From Mytilus californianus (lineage: Eukaryota > Mollusca > Bivalvia > Mytilida > Mytilidae), in contig NW_026262712.1 of assembly GCF_021869535.1 (NCBI RefSeq), positions 53,200,384 to 53,264,383 of the forward strand: a DNA stretch of 64,000 nucleotides, read 5' to 3'. Below, piece by piece: positions 47,575-58,905 of this stretch. Under the pieces are notes generated by a model. It saw only the letters and a program-made list of their open reading frames with translations, made no database searches and was not told where the DNA came from. The position numbers were made by a program, and so were the translations under genes. How positions within the stretch are numbered: position 1 is the stretch's first letter; every line of letters starts with the position of its first letter.

Positions 47575-49130
47575 AGAGAAGATCGTATGTACACTAAGAG
47601 ATCTAAGGAGTGTTTAAGCATCAACATTGTCCAAATAGTAGGAAGTGTACTGTTACTCGGAAGCTAATAACAGCTTTTGATAGCTTTTAATATCTAATAA
47701 AATAAATGTAAATTTTTGAAAGTTCTCATGTGGAATTAGGTATACCCAGCAAAGTAACATTTTTGTAAGGTAGAAGATTAAGTAATAAATTTTTGTTGGT
47801 AATTATATCGGAACATACACGTAAATGGGTATATTATTTTTCTTTCATATCTAGCAGTTAATAGTGTGATTTGTAAACAAATACGATATTCATGATATTG
47901 TTTAGGCATTTTGTTTTGGCAAGGTAAATCACATAATTGCCATAGAGGTAAGACAGGTGCTTACCAATATTTTAGTTTTTGAAGATAGATGTACAATAAG
48001 TGTTCAGAGGCATAGTTGTTTGGATTTTTTAAATTCATGTTTGGGTCAACGTTTCCCCCAAAGCATGTCTGTATTTTTTGTTATTTTGTCCATTTTGTAG
48101 CATAATCTTCGACAGAATTCTTTTGTTTTTTTGAATCGTGTTTCCAGTTTCTGAAGTTAAAAGAGAGACGGAAGATACCAAATGGATATTTAAACTCACA
48201 ACTCCACGAAAAATTGGCAACGGCATGGCAAAAATGTAAAACGACAAAAAGACAATCACCAATCTACAACATGTACAAAACACGCTATAGGCGAGTACAT
48301 ACTGATTTAGAGTCTTTAGCCAATACATGTCGTAGAGAAATGTCGTTGGCAATGCAAATAGCTTTAAATAATATACAATTGTATTCTCTTCATCTACTGG
48401 ACGTATATACTTTTAAACTAAAACACTAAGATGTTTTAGCCCAGTCATTGATGGCCTAAATAAATTTGATACATGATACATCTTCTTTGGAACTTCTGGT
48501 TTTAAATGCTTTTCAACTACATTCACGATTTTGAAATTTCAATATTAATTATGATTAATTTATTTGTAAAGAAATTTAAACTTGTACTAATACCAAATGA
48601 TGGTTCATAATTTCAATTGCACTCTTAATCAACAGACAAAAATGTTCATCTTTATCTTCACTGTTATATGATTTCCAATTTATGAGCTATCAGATTATTT
48701 ATTTTTTTATCCTAGTAGCATTCACACTTTATCAAAAATCACTCATCTAGAGGCACTGAAATGCCTGATTGCAAAGAACGGTTCATGATTTTCAATTAAA
48801 GGATAACATTTCTGTACTTTTTAATAATGCTCAAATATGTTCTATTTTAGTAATCGTACTTTATCAAAAACATCCAAACCCTAATGTACAAAAAGTACTT
48901 TTATCCAATGACGGTTCACGATTTCCATTAAAATGAAGACATAATTGCACTCTAATTCAAAACCAACAAAATTTAATCATATTTACTATAAAAATAAGAT
49001 AAATATGGTTACCAATTATACAACTCTCCATCAGATACCAAATGACGTAGAATTTAGCAACCGTAGATCACCGTTCGGCCTCCAACACTCTTAAACAATG
49101 CAAACAACATAAGTAGAGTCCAATAAACAA
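47575..49130. repeat. start of segmental duplication, copy 2
   Basis: Collinear with 36830-37890 with small indels. It includes an R2 copy at about 48155-48270 and ends in an R1 terminus at about 49000-49100. A third copy of its 47830-48130 part lies at 54090-54370. Confidence 0.85.
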
Positions 49131-50133
49131 GATAACATTATGGACAAGTAAGACTACAGTCCATAAAGCTGTACAGAGAAATCTTTCTCAAAACGTTCCC
49201 ACGAAAACCGAAGTTTTGTCGGAAGAGTAAGCAATTCCTGCCCAACAGCCATATCAGCCTGCCTGTTTTTAGTAAATTGTTCATGGTAGTGGTCTTTCAT
49301 GTAGTACGTGTTGTTCAAACTAAAATTAGTTGTTTACAAATTTGAATTTTTCAAAACACTAAGGATTTTTAACCCAAGGAATAGATTACCTTAACAATAT
49401 TTGGCAATACCTCAGGGAATTTTAAGGTCCACAATGTTCTACAACTTTGCACTATACTTGGCCCTTTAAAATTGTTTGATTCGAGCGTCACTGGTGAGTC
49501 TTTTGTAGACGACACGCGCGTCTGGCGTTCAAAATGTTAATCCTGGCCTCAAGATTTCAAATTCGTTTGTTATTTGAATGTGAAATAGAATTTATATATA
49601 TTTGAGTTTAACTTGAAAGAGAGCAATTTGTAATATCCAGTAATGAATGGAAAACAATATTACAACATACCATTATATGAACGTGTACATAACCTGAACG
49701 TATATATACCAGATGTCTGCATGTTGATTTATTTTTTACGTATGATGTCCTTGTAACGATAATAAAATTTAGTAAAAGTTTTGACAAGTTTGTGATATCA
49801 AAAACTTTGGTGTAATAATTTTTCAGTAATACAGATATTTCTTTCGTTAAAATCAAATACGTTGTTTCATACACGAGCGAAGCGAACGAGTTTAGATATA
49901 TAAACACCATAAGATGGTGCCAAGAGAACTTCATCATTTAACAATAGATAATTGACAATAGGAAATGAAACTGACTATTCTTTTTATGTCGTTTTTGTGT
50001 AGTACTTTCACGTGATTCATGTAATTTGTCTTTGATCTCAAACATGCTGGTTATTTTAAATCCAGTAAGATGACTTTTATTCTATGAAATTATTATTAAC
50101 TCAACATAATAATTGATCTTTTATAACATCATT
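49131..50133. other. upstream region of F-lectin gene 2
   Basis: An R5 copy lies at about 49365-49560 (GAGCGTCACTGGTGAGTCTT). From about 50100 it aligns with the promoter region of gene 1. No other gene. Confidence 0.6.
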
Positions 50134-50142
50134 TCTGATTGG
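50134..50142 (+). promoter_or_regulatory. TCTGATTGG, inverted CCAAT box of F-lectin gene 2
   Basis: 266 bases before the start codon, matching gene 1. Confidence 0.55.
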
Positions 50143-50399
50143 TAAATGGAAATAAGTCGTCAAACGTAAATCAGGCAGACACATATAATTTCATAATACG
50201 CATTATACAAAAATCACATTAATGATATATTTTTGTTGCATCTAACTTAACAACTTGTACAGAGTATTTAAACTTCGAAATAGAGAGTATATGTTTAAAC
50301 AGAAAAAATTAAACTGGGATTTTTAAAATTTTTTGTTCAATTAGTAATTAAACAATTAATTATAAACTTGAAGAAGAACATTAAGGTTAGATATCAGAT

Positions 50400-50709
50400 A
50401 TGATTCTACAATGTTGGACAGTCATATTTTATATGCATATTTTAACATCTACACTGCCTTATGGAGTTGTGGCTTTTAAATCCAATAGACAAGAAACATT
50501 CAGCGTTGAGATAAATAAAATAATACTGTCACATCAAACAAGTTCAATAGTTAGTTCGAGCATAGCTTGTGCAGTTTTATGCATTTTCGACAATGACTTT
50601 TGTTCAGCAAGTTATAACGAGGATAGCAAGATCTGTTTGCTGGGAATTCACTGTTCACCGGAGATGGAAGACACGACGAATTTTAAGACGTTGATTAAAA
50701 AACCAAGAG
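50400..50709 (+). CDS. secreted Apple/PAN-like + F-type lectin protein 2, exon 1
   Basis: First of three exons (310 + 207 + 200 nt, 238 residues), a tandem paralogue of the gene at 40740. The leader (MILQCWTVIFYMHILTSTLP...) has five extra residues. The Cys module keeps CAVLC, SASYNE, KICLLGIHC and SPEMED, but the CC pair reads FC (DFCSASY), leaving an odd number of module Cys. The donor AGAG|GTATAA is phase 1. The predicted role is as for gene 1. Loss of one module Cys may alter disulfide pairing or favour intermolecular linkage (inference). Confidence 0.87.
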
Positions 50710-51055
50710 GTATAATATTTAATATAAATTTAAATTGTTATTTTCTTTGCTTTTTTCCTTCTTTACTGTAATAATCTTGGTTTCCTATATGATGTATAGA
50801 AAAGTAATAATGATAATGATGACTGAGATTGCCCTGTTACTGGTACAGTGAACTGAATGTTTTAGACGTAATATATTCGCACAGGCGTTGTCGGTTTATT
50901 TTCTACTTGTGAGTTTGAATGTCCCTTTGGTATCTTTTTCCTCTATTTTCCAAATCTTTCAATAATAATTAATCCTCACATTTATTTTTACACAATCCTT
51001 TCTTTCTGATTTTAATATAATTATTTTAATTTATTTGCATTTACCTTATTTATAG
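50710..51055. other. intron 1 of F-lectin gene 2
   Basis: 346 bp. Aligns at both ends with gene 1's intron, with a reversed R2 fragment at about 50880-50950 where gene 1 has its Cys-rich insertion. Confidence 0.75.
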
Positions 51056-51262
51056 ATGTTGCTTATGGAAAGTCAGCCGAACAAAGTTCAGTTTTTCGCA
51101 ATCTCCCCATATACATTGCATCAAGGGCTGTTGACGGGGATTTGAATACATGGATGCACACTGAACACAACAATATGCCATTTTGGATTGTTGACTTGGA
51201 AAAAATATATAAAATAAGACGGATTGAAATCTTCAACATAAATAAAGGTTTTAGGTCGTCTG
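51056..51262 (+). CDS. secreted Apple/PAN-like + F-type lectin protein 2, exon 2
   Basis: 207 nt, phase 1 to phase 1. It encodes VAYGKSAEQSS, AVDGDLNTWMHTEHN, MPFWIVDLEKIYKI and EIFNINKGF. It is identical in length to gene 1's exon. The Arg at the H-x26-R position is Ile here (FNI against LNR), so a fucose site of the known type should be lost. The loop after it differs more than its surroundings (NKGFRSS against NSKYEFV), as expected for a diversifying ligand loop (inference). Confidence 0.87.
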
Positions 51263-51309
51263 GTGAGTTGAAATACACGTACTTATCGTTTTATCTTCGT
51301 TGTTACGCG

Positions 51310-51377
51310 CATTGAAAAAAACTATATTATTATTAATATTGTCATTATTATTATTACTCTTTTTATTATTATTAATA

Positions 51378-51409
<32 letters not shown>

Positions 51410-51437
51410 GTTATTATTTATAATATTGTTATTATTG

Positions 51438-51480
<43 letters not shown>

Positions 51481-51515
51481 CATCATTATTATTATTATTA
51501 TTATTATCACAATAT
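51310..51515. repeat. long (TTA/ATT)n microsatellite, intron 2
   Basis: About 200 bases of ATT units with ATTG and ATC interruptions, in the same intron position as the short array at 41950. The poly-Leu frame read across it is an artefact. Confidence 0.97.
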
Positions 51516-51849
51516 TTCTTTTCATATTAATTTTTTATACCACATACATAGAAAATATCTTTACCACGTATAGATATATTCAGCTTGTGTAGAACTTCAA
51601 ACTGGTGTCAAAAGTAAGGGAAACTTTTGGTTCTTTATGCTCCTCAACTTTGTAATTAATTTGACTTTTGAACTTGTCTCATTCGAACGCCACTCACAAG
51701 TAATTTAAGATTCAAACAATAATCATGGTATTTTTAATGAGTATTTCTTAGCATGCTTGTGGTGTTCATGTTTTTGATTACAGATACGCTCACCAATAAA
51801 ATAAAACTTAACTTGCAATATTGTGATACTAAATGTTTATCTATTATAG

Positions 51850-52049
51850 GAAAACGTCTGCATGACTTGGACATAACCGTTGGACCAACAGAGAATGAAA
51901 TGAAACTGTGTGCTCATTACGTAGGACCGGCTAAACTCGGAGACCATCTTGTGTTTGAATGTCTACATGAAGATATACGATATGTGAAATTGATGATTAA
52001 CGGTACAGAAATATTGCACGTTGTAGAAGTCAAAGTGTATGCATGGTAG
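51850..52049 (+). CDS. secreted Apple/PAN-like + F-type lectin protein 2, exon 3
   Basis: Terminal exon after ATTATAG. It differs from 43214-43413 at only a few positions (for example N to E in PTENEMK, KN to KL, TRY to IRY). The last 24 residues are the same in both genes. The strong conservation of this exon against the divergent end of exon 2 is notable. The poly(A) signal lies at 52286. Confidence 0.87.
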
Positions 52050-52285
52050 ATCAGTCTAAAATTCTAAAACTCTAAATGTACAAAACTTACCTAATGTTGT
52101 TTTTCTAGTGTACCTAACAAAATGTGTATGAAACAAATGATTTTCGCTATTTGTTAGATCATGTACGATTAGAACTATATTTAGACTTGTATAATTGTTA
52201 CCTTATATTTAGGACAACAGTAGTTTTTTAAGATAATGAATCCTTTTTTTCTCTGTGCAAAATGCCTTTATTAAAGATGTCTCAT

Positions 52286-52291
52286 AATAAA
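52286..52291 (+). terminator. poly(A) signal AATAAA of F-lectin gene 2
   Basis: AATAAA 237 bases after the stop. The aligned position in gene 1 (CACAATTCATAAC) has lost it. Confidence 0.5.
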
Positions 52292-53385
52292 TGACTAATT
52301 TATTAGCTTAAATAATAGGAATTGTTTCATTCATAAAGCAATTCAATAATAACAGGCCAAAAAGTTATATTTGTATATGTGTAAGTACGTCAAAAGTATT
52401 TACCTATTTTTTTTTCACGACGCGTGTGAAATAGGTCGCTTACATTCCATGTAATTCATGTGTATCACTTCCAATAAGTACATAAATATATGATATTGTT
52501 GAAAGCAAGCACGATTTCATTCGTCTTGACACCGATTTAGCAATATAAAACAGGTTAATAGCAGCTACTAATGAAACAAATATGAAAATAAACGATGTTA
52601 TTCAAATACCACAAAATGGCGGAATGTCGGAGCGTAAAAACTGCAACTTCTAAATTTGCCGGGAAGAACAATATTTTCGGCCAAACAAAGCTATCAAAGT
52701 ATAGCATGTATAATTAAACGTTCATAACAAAACTGCTTACTTAAATTTGAGACAAAGAAAGGGTAAGAGGATTAAGCAATACACGAAATTTTAACGGTTG
52801 GAAATTTCAAAACAAGTATGTTTTGTATATGAGATTGATGAGTTTACATATAAATAACTAGCATACTTGCATGTGCAAAAGAGAGGCGAAAGTTACAAAA
52901 ATATCAATGAACTTTTAATAACAAGAAGAAAAACTATAAACATGTATGGTCAGATGATAAAATAATCATTAACCAACAAGAAAAATTAATGCACTATGAA
53001 ATAGAAAAAAAAACAAAAAACATAATCCAAACAAAAGTTACATAAGCAAAAATTAACTTAACTTTGTAAAAAACTACTTAAAAGTTGTTAAGATGAATAT
53101 AAACAACGAATCTATATTTATTCAACATATAAGAATGATCAAGTTCCAACAGAATAATTGAAAATTTAAAAATTGTTAAAATATACACATTAAATATAGA
53201 GTTCAAAGAAAAACTCTTTTTCTTTTGTAGATTATTTATTTTTTTTATTATATGAATCTTGAGAGGGTTTGCAGAATAATCTCTTTGATTCATTATTGAA
53301 GAATAAAGCTTTCAACAAGTTACTTTTTTATACTTATATTACATATTGTAGAGCCGAAAAGATTTCCTTGCTGTAGCCAAGTGTT
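52292..53385. other. 3' flank of F-lectin gene 2
   Basis: The first part aligns with 43414-43760. An R2-like fragment lies at about 52880-52990. No gene. Confidence 0.6.
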
Positions 53386-53485
53386 TAATAACGGAATTTA
53401 ATTGTGTTTCAAAATGTTTAATTACGGAATTAAATTGTGTTTCAAAATGTTTAATTACGGAATATAATTATATATCAAAATGTGT
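53386..53485. repeat. 33-bp tandem repeat, three copies
   Basis: Unit GTTTAATTACGGAATTAAAT plus TGTGTTTCAAAAT, three times. Confidence 0.9.
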
Positions 53486-53585
53486 TATTGTGACACGATA
53501 GTAAAAACCAAATATTTGAACGCCAATGATGTATAAAAGCCGAAATAGTTAAAGAGTATATCACCAATAAAAAGGACCTTATTTT

Positions 53586-54060
53586 CTTACGGAGCGTATT
53601 AGCGCCACAAAATTGTTTTAGTTTTATTTCTTCCTATGTTTGCGTTATAATGCAAACCATTGCGTTATAACGCACACATTTAAATGTTTATAATTCTTTG
53701 AATGTAATATGTTTTATAATAAAAAAAGATATATTGAATTAACAGTTTACATTGATCATATAATATGAAAAGAAGTGTTTTGTAAATATCGGCATTTGCA
53801 TGCCCACGTACCAGGAAAATTTGGTTATGATTAATTGAAGAGAAAGATAAAGAATACAAAACCAAGTCATTATCATAACGTTACATACAAATAAGGGAAT
53901 ACTTGAGTCGCAATTATACACAAATAAACAATGATTTTAGTATTAGAAAATTATATTAATTTAACATGAAAGTAAAAATGGTATGAGCGATATATTGCTT
54001 ACATCACATACACATTGTGTCAATATATTGAAAGAAATGGATTTTCTAAATGAAATTGAC
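53586..54060. repeat. end of segmental duplication, copy 2
   Basis: Aligns with 43860-43935 (GCGTTATAATGCAAACCATTGC) and 44816-45060. Confidence 0.85.
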
Positions 54061-54089
54061 AAACACGAATGTTTAAAGATTTTCCTTGC

Positions 54090-54370
54090 AAATTAGCAGT
54101 TAATAGTTAAGTTTGATTTGTAAGCACAAACGATATTGTTTAGGGATTCTTTTTACGATATCACATAGTTGCCATAGAGGTCGGGCAGGTGCTTACCAAA
54201 ATTTTTGTTTTTGAAGATAGATGTACAATGAGTGGTCAGATATATAGATGTTTAGACTGTTTTAATTCATATTTGGATCAATGTTTCCCAAAAAGGATGT
54301 ATGTCTTTTTGTTATTTTTGTCCATTTTTTGGGCATAATCTTCGACTGAATCCATTTGGTTTTTTTTAGT
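54090..54370. repeat. third copy of the duplication's leading part
   Basis: Aligns with 47830-48130 and more weakly with 37080-37240: GTGCTTACCAA, GAAGATAGATGTACAAT, TTTGTCCATTTTTT, CATAATCTTCGAC. Confidence 0.8.
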
Positions 54371-54374
54371 TCAG

Positions 54375-55380
54375 CTGGCCCAAAGGGCCACATGAGCCAA
54401 ATGAGCTTTTCTCATCAAATGGCGTCTGTCGTCCGTCGTCTGTTGTCGTCGTTTGTTAATTTTTACAAAAATCTTCTCCTCTGAAACTACTTTACCAAAT
54501 TTAACCAAAATTGGCCACAATCAACATTGGGATATTTAGTTTAAACAAAATTTGTTCGATGACGTCGCCTGCCAGCCAAGATTGCCGACATGGCTAAAAT
54601 TGAATATAGGGGTAAAATGCAAGTTTTGTGTATTATTTTGAAGACTGTTAAGAATAGAGAAAATCTGACAAGGGAAAAAATGTTAAAAATGTTGAGTTCT
54701 ACCTTTTGTTCATGGACGTAAAAACTGTCAGGTTACTTCCTATAGGAGTTATTGCCCTTAAATGACAAGTTGTAACCTTTTTTCATTCTTGCCTATTATC
54801 TTGAAAATTATAATAGAAAGAAAAATTAAGTTTCAAAAATGATCAACAAGACAAGATCTATGAATAAGTATGATGGTCAAAATCGTCAGTCGACTCTTAT
54901 CAGAGTGATTGCCCTTTGATGACGATTTTTACCATTTTTGTTGCGTTTTGGCCTTAAATCTTAAAAATCATTATGTACAGATCATTAAGATAACAATTTA
55001 AATAAGCAAAAATGATCATCAAGACATGGAGGAAATTTTCCGACGACTCCTTATTGGAGGCAATGCCCTTTAATGACGATTTTTACTTTTTTTTGGGGCG
55101 TTTTGCCTTAAATGATAAAAATTATAATAGATAAATCGAAACTTTAAATAATAAAGATGATTGACAAGGCATGATCCACAAACAAGTCAAATTTTGCCGA
55201 TATAGATTGTAGACTGTCACTCTTCATAGGAGTGATTGCCCTTAAATGATGATTTTTTTTAACTCTCTTTTGTGTTTTGAAAAAAAAACTAAAGAATATA
55301 GAGAAAAACTAGACAGAGAAAATGATCAGTAATACAAGATCAACAAAAAAGAAATTATTGTCATGAATTCTATTCTTGTC
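54375..55380 (+). repeat. long bivalve repeat (GTCCGTCGTC type), copy 2
   Basis: GGCCACATGAGCCAAATGAG, GCGTCTGTCGTCCGTCGTC, AATCTTCTCCTCTGAAACTA and repeated TTGCCCTTAAATGA blocks. Partner of 45105-46085. Confidence 0.8.
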
Positions 55381-56447
55381 TACAAAGTTGGAGAGAGTCC
55401 ATTGTTGAATTTGCACATAGACGTAGGTGAGCGACACATGCTCTTTAGATCCTCTAGTTTGAGTTGTGTTTCCAATTTAAGTTTAGAAGAGAGATGAAAG
55501 ATATCAAACGGATGTTCAAGAGAGGCGAAGGATACCAAAGGGACATTCAAACTCATAAGTCGAAAACAACTGAAAACGTCATGGTTAAAAAAGATAAAAG
55601 ACAAACAGTATACAAAACACAACATAGAAAACTAAAGACTGAACAGTACGACCCCACCAAAAACTGGGGGTAATCTCAAGTGCTCTGGAAAGGTAAACAG
55701 ATCCTGCTCCACATGTGGCACCCGTCGTAGTGGATAAAAATCCAGATGATAAGTCTAATTCGATAGTCACATTTGTGGAAAAGGGGACGGAATTGTACAT
55801 GATAACTTTGAATGGATATTAACTGTGGTGAAATGTCTATATCTTTCAATTTCTAAATCATTCATCACACGGGTAACCAGTAAATTTTACATTAAAAAGG
55901 GTCACTACTATGTGCAAAGATTCCTGTAGAGGACAAGAGATGAATGTAAACTTTAAAAAAGGACTAGTACAATGGGCAAATATTCCTGTATGAAAAGGAT
56001 CATTTAATAAATGTTTTCTGTAATTTTACTTAGACATACGAATTTTTATCATCCTTAAGTTATTTATGGCTATAAAAACAACAGAAAACCTGCCAAATGT
56101 TATTTGATAAATAATCTAATAAGTACTGGAGCAATGATGCATGTTTTACAAGTTGACCCCTGCTGTGTTTGTCTATAAAGTAAACCCATTTATCAGCGTT
56201 CATTAAACATGCTTGATTAAACCTATAAGTTATCATCATAATTTATCATTTATGTAATGTGTTTTTCTTTATCTTGTTGTTAAACGACATTTCCATGGGG
56301 TAATTTAGTAGCTTCCAATCTGCAATATCTTGAATTCTTCTTATTCTGAATACATGGATATTAATTATTTCTTAATAAACTTTGAACTCTCATTTCAACC
56401 CTTCAGGAGTAATTATTCTCATCGTACTGTATCACAAAAGTAAATAT
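55381..56447. other. intergenic with R2 copy
   Basis: R2 copy at about 55485-55800 (AGGCGAAGGATACCAAAGGG, CCACATGTGGCACCCGTCG). The rest is unassigned. Confidence 0.65.
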
Positions 56448-56628
56448 ATGAACAAACTGCTGCTCTTTATTTATATTTTCTTTAACAAATTATTTACTTT
56501 GTCATTGCGTAAACCCCCGAAGGTTCACGCATATATATTGGTTGATTTTGTAGTCTTTCGGAATACCGGAAATGTCTACTGTCTTTTCGGAATACATCTG
56601 TTCTTTTCTATGGCCACCTGCGTAATAG
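56448..56628 (+). CDS. candidate orphan secreted protein, exon 1
   Basis: An open frame from ATG reads MNKLLLFIYIFFNKLF (signal-peptide-like) to MATCVI and ends at TAATAG|GTAATT in phase 1, matching the phase of the exon at 57854. The three proposed exons (181 + 217 + 85 nt) give 160 residues. Alternatively the true start is the later MATCVI Met, with CLFGIHLFF not translated, or this is not the first exon at all. No family recognised. Confidence 0.3.
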
Positions 56629-56644
56629 GTAATTAGTTGATCTT

Positions 56645-57530
56645 AGTTGATTTTGGTTCTGAATCATTAGAAACGTTATTTTCGCTTATGTTCAACCACA
56701 TCTCTTGATTAAGCTTCATCGGAAATATTCTGATAGCAGCTTTCTAACCACGTATTTTGTTTAAGATTCTCAAAGAACGTTCAAGCTGATAGCTGCTCTC
56801 TCCAATCACTTCTCTTGATTTTGCTTCATTAGAAACGTTATAATAGCTTATGTTTAATCTCATCTCTTGACTAATTTTCATAATAAATATTCTGATAGCG
56901 GCTTTCTAACCACGTATCTTGCATAAGCTTTACAAGGCATGTTCTGATAGCTGCTTTCTTGAACCACTTCTCTTGATTAAAGTTTATTAGAAATGTTTTG
57001 AAAAGTGGTTTCTTACCACGTCTCTTGCTGAAGCTTCAAAGAGAATGTTCATAAAGCTGCTTTCCAACCACTTCTTCTGATAAAGTTTCATTAGAAATGA
57101 GGAACCTCGGTTGTTGAGTGGGCTAAATAGTTGAACTACTATATCATTAAAATTGAGAATGGAAACGGGGAAACCAGCTTGTCAACACTGAGGTTGTGAG
57201 TTCGAATCCCGCATGTGGCAGGTGCGATCGACTCCAATCTTAATTGACTTGGATTTTCCTTTCCGAATGTCGGCGATTCTCTTCGGACACCCCGACTTTC
57301 TCCACTAAAAACTGACCGCTACACAATAGTGCTGAATGTGGCGTTGAACACCGATCAATCAATCAGTTGTTAGAAACGTTCTCAAAATTGCTTTCGCTTT
57401 CCAATCACTTGTCTTGATTAAAATTCATCAGAAAAGTTTTGATAGCTGCTTTCTTACCACGTTTCTTTTTTTATTTTGACAGAGAATGTTCTGATAGCTG
57501 ATTTTCAACCAGTTGTTTTAGTAAGCCTAT
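56645..57530. repeat. degenerate tandem repeat, about 62-bp unit
   Basis: Units built of CTTGATTAAGCTTCATTAGA, TTCTGATAGCTGCTTTCT and AACCAC(T/G)T(C/A)T blocks, about a dozen diverged copies, interrupted by a SINE at 57098-57363. Confidence 0.85.
57098..57363 (+). mobile_element. tRNA-derived SINE, near complete
   Basis: Head GGTTGTTGAGTGGGC, B box TTGTGAGTTCGAATCCC, CTTAATTGACTTGG, core with CTCTTCGGACACCCCGAC, then GTGCTGAATGTGGCGTTGAA and an ATCAATCAATCAG tail. It is inserted inside the tandem array. An extra GAATGGAAACGGGGAA lies between the A and B boxes. Confidence 0.82.
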
Positions 57531-57692
57531 TTGGGAACACGCGAAAACAGGAGTTTGGAAAATAGAGTGTATTGATATCAAACTTTGCCTGGCTGAAATT
57601 TTATGTTTAGTTTTGTGAAAAATATAAAAAGGAACTCTTGTTGAATCAAACTTGACAAAAAAACAGATCAAAACAAACACATACAAAGAAAA

Positions 57693-57780
57693 TAATAAGG
57701 AGATGTGGTATGATCGCTAAAAAGACAACTATCAACCAGGCACCAAATGTACGTAGATGTTAGAAACTTTAAGTAACCGT
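57693..57780 (+). repeat. dispersed repeat family R1 terminus
   Basis: AAGGAGATGTGGTATGATCG and a diverged tail, ending about 75 bases before the next exon. Confidence 0.7.
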
Positions 57781-57853
57781 GAATGTATATCACATATTGC
57801 GAATACTTCACTTAAATGTCATTCTCTCACAATAATGCTTTCACGTATTACAG

Positions 57854-58070
57854 CTTTCTCGAGTGTACTTGATGAATGTTATCACAATAATTGTATGAAC
57901 TGTTTTTCATCCATAAAATATATGAAAATCCGTAAAAAGTTAAATTCCAATAAGTTTTTAATAAAAAAATATCAGGAAGAATTCCTCATTGAGAGTGGAT
58001 TCTGTGATGTAGCTTTGGATAACTTTGATGCCTTTATGAAGACCATAGATATAGAAGACTTGAATTTTGA
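57854..58070 (+). CDS. candidate orphan secreted protein, exon 2
   Basis: The acceptor is TTTCACGTATTACAG and the donor TTTTGA|GTAAGT (consensus). It encodes FSSVLDECYHNNCMNCFSS, a Lys-rich KIRKKLNSNKF stretch and ESGFCDVALDNFDAFM. Four Cys and an acidic end. The frame joins exactly to the exon at 58708. This exon pair is convincing because of the two consensus borders and matched phase. The function is unknown and I recognise no domain. Confidence 0.55.
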
Positions 58071-58707
58071 GTAAGTTGACTAATGATTTAAAAGATTAAT
58101 TCGATGCAAAAACCAACACGATGACCATGTACCGAACGTTTTTACTTACAGATGGGATATTGTAGATACATATTTTTTATAGAGTTTACATGAACATGTG
58201 ACATGGGTTAAACATCTCTGGAGAGATCTAAATCCTCCTATTAATGTCGATTGAAGAACCAACAAAAGGTACATGAAACACATACAATAAAAATCAATAT
58301 AAGACAAGCATTTAACGTTATAAGCGTATAAGCGATTACAAAAAAAAAGAAGTTAAAAAAAAACAAAAAAAAAAAAAAAAAAAAAAACAATAATATACCG
58401 TTTCAAATAATTCTCTGAGGACAAGCGCAAAGTTTTAACCTGCTAATATTAAATCATGCCGTCATACACTCAAATACCCATAATAATATTTAAAGAAGAA
58501 TTTGTTTGTCTTTTGATCTTTTTCTTATTTTGCCATGGCGTTAGTCGGTTTATTTTCTACTTATGAGATATGAGTTTGAATGTCCCTTTTGTATTTTATG
58601 CCTCTCTTTCAATACAGCAACGTAAACATGGTAAAGTATATAGCAGTATACATATGTATTTTATTCTTATAAATCTGAAAATAATAAATACTATACCTCC
58701 ATTTCAG

Positions 58708-58792
58708 ATTAATGCAGCAGGTGATGAATGCTGCAGATCGTTGTGATGATGATATATTACAGGCATTATTTTCAAAATTTCTCAAAACATAG
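58708..58792 (+). CDS. candidate orphan secreted protein, last exon
   Basis: After CTCCATTTCAG the phase-2 frame reads LMQQVMNAADRCDDDILQAL and ends FSKFLKT-stop. An amphipathic, helix-like C-terminus with a fifth Cys. AATAAA follows at 58906. Confidence 0.55.
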
Positions 58793-58905
58793 CTGTTTTG
58801 AAGGAGAAATGACAAGATAAAATTAAATCAAATTGATATGAAAATACTTGTACTTGAAATGGTAGGTCGTGTTAAATCATATAAATTATGTACCTGTTTG
58901 TAGTA

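Noticed and set aside
51300..51530. Poly-Leu protein
   Set aside because: Translation of the TTA microsatellite in intron 2 of F-lectin gene 2.
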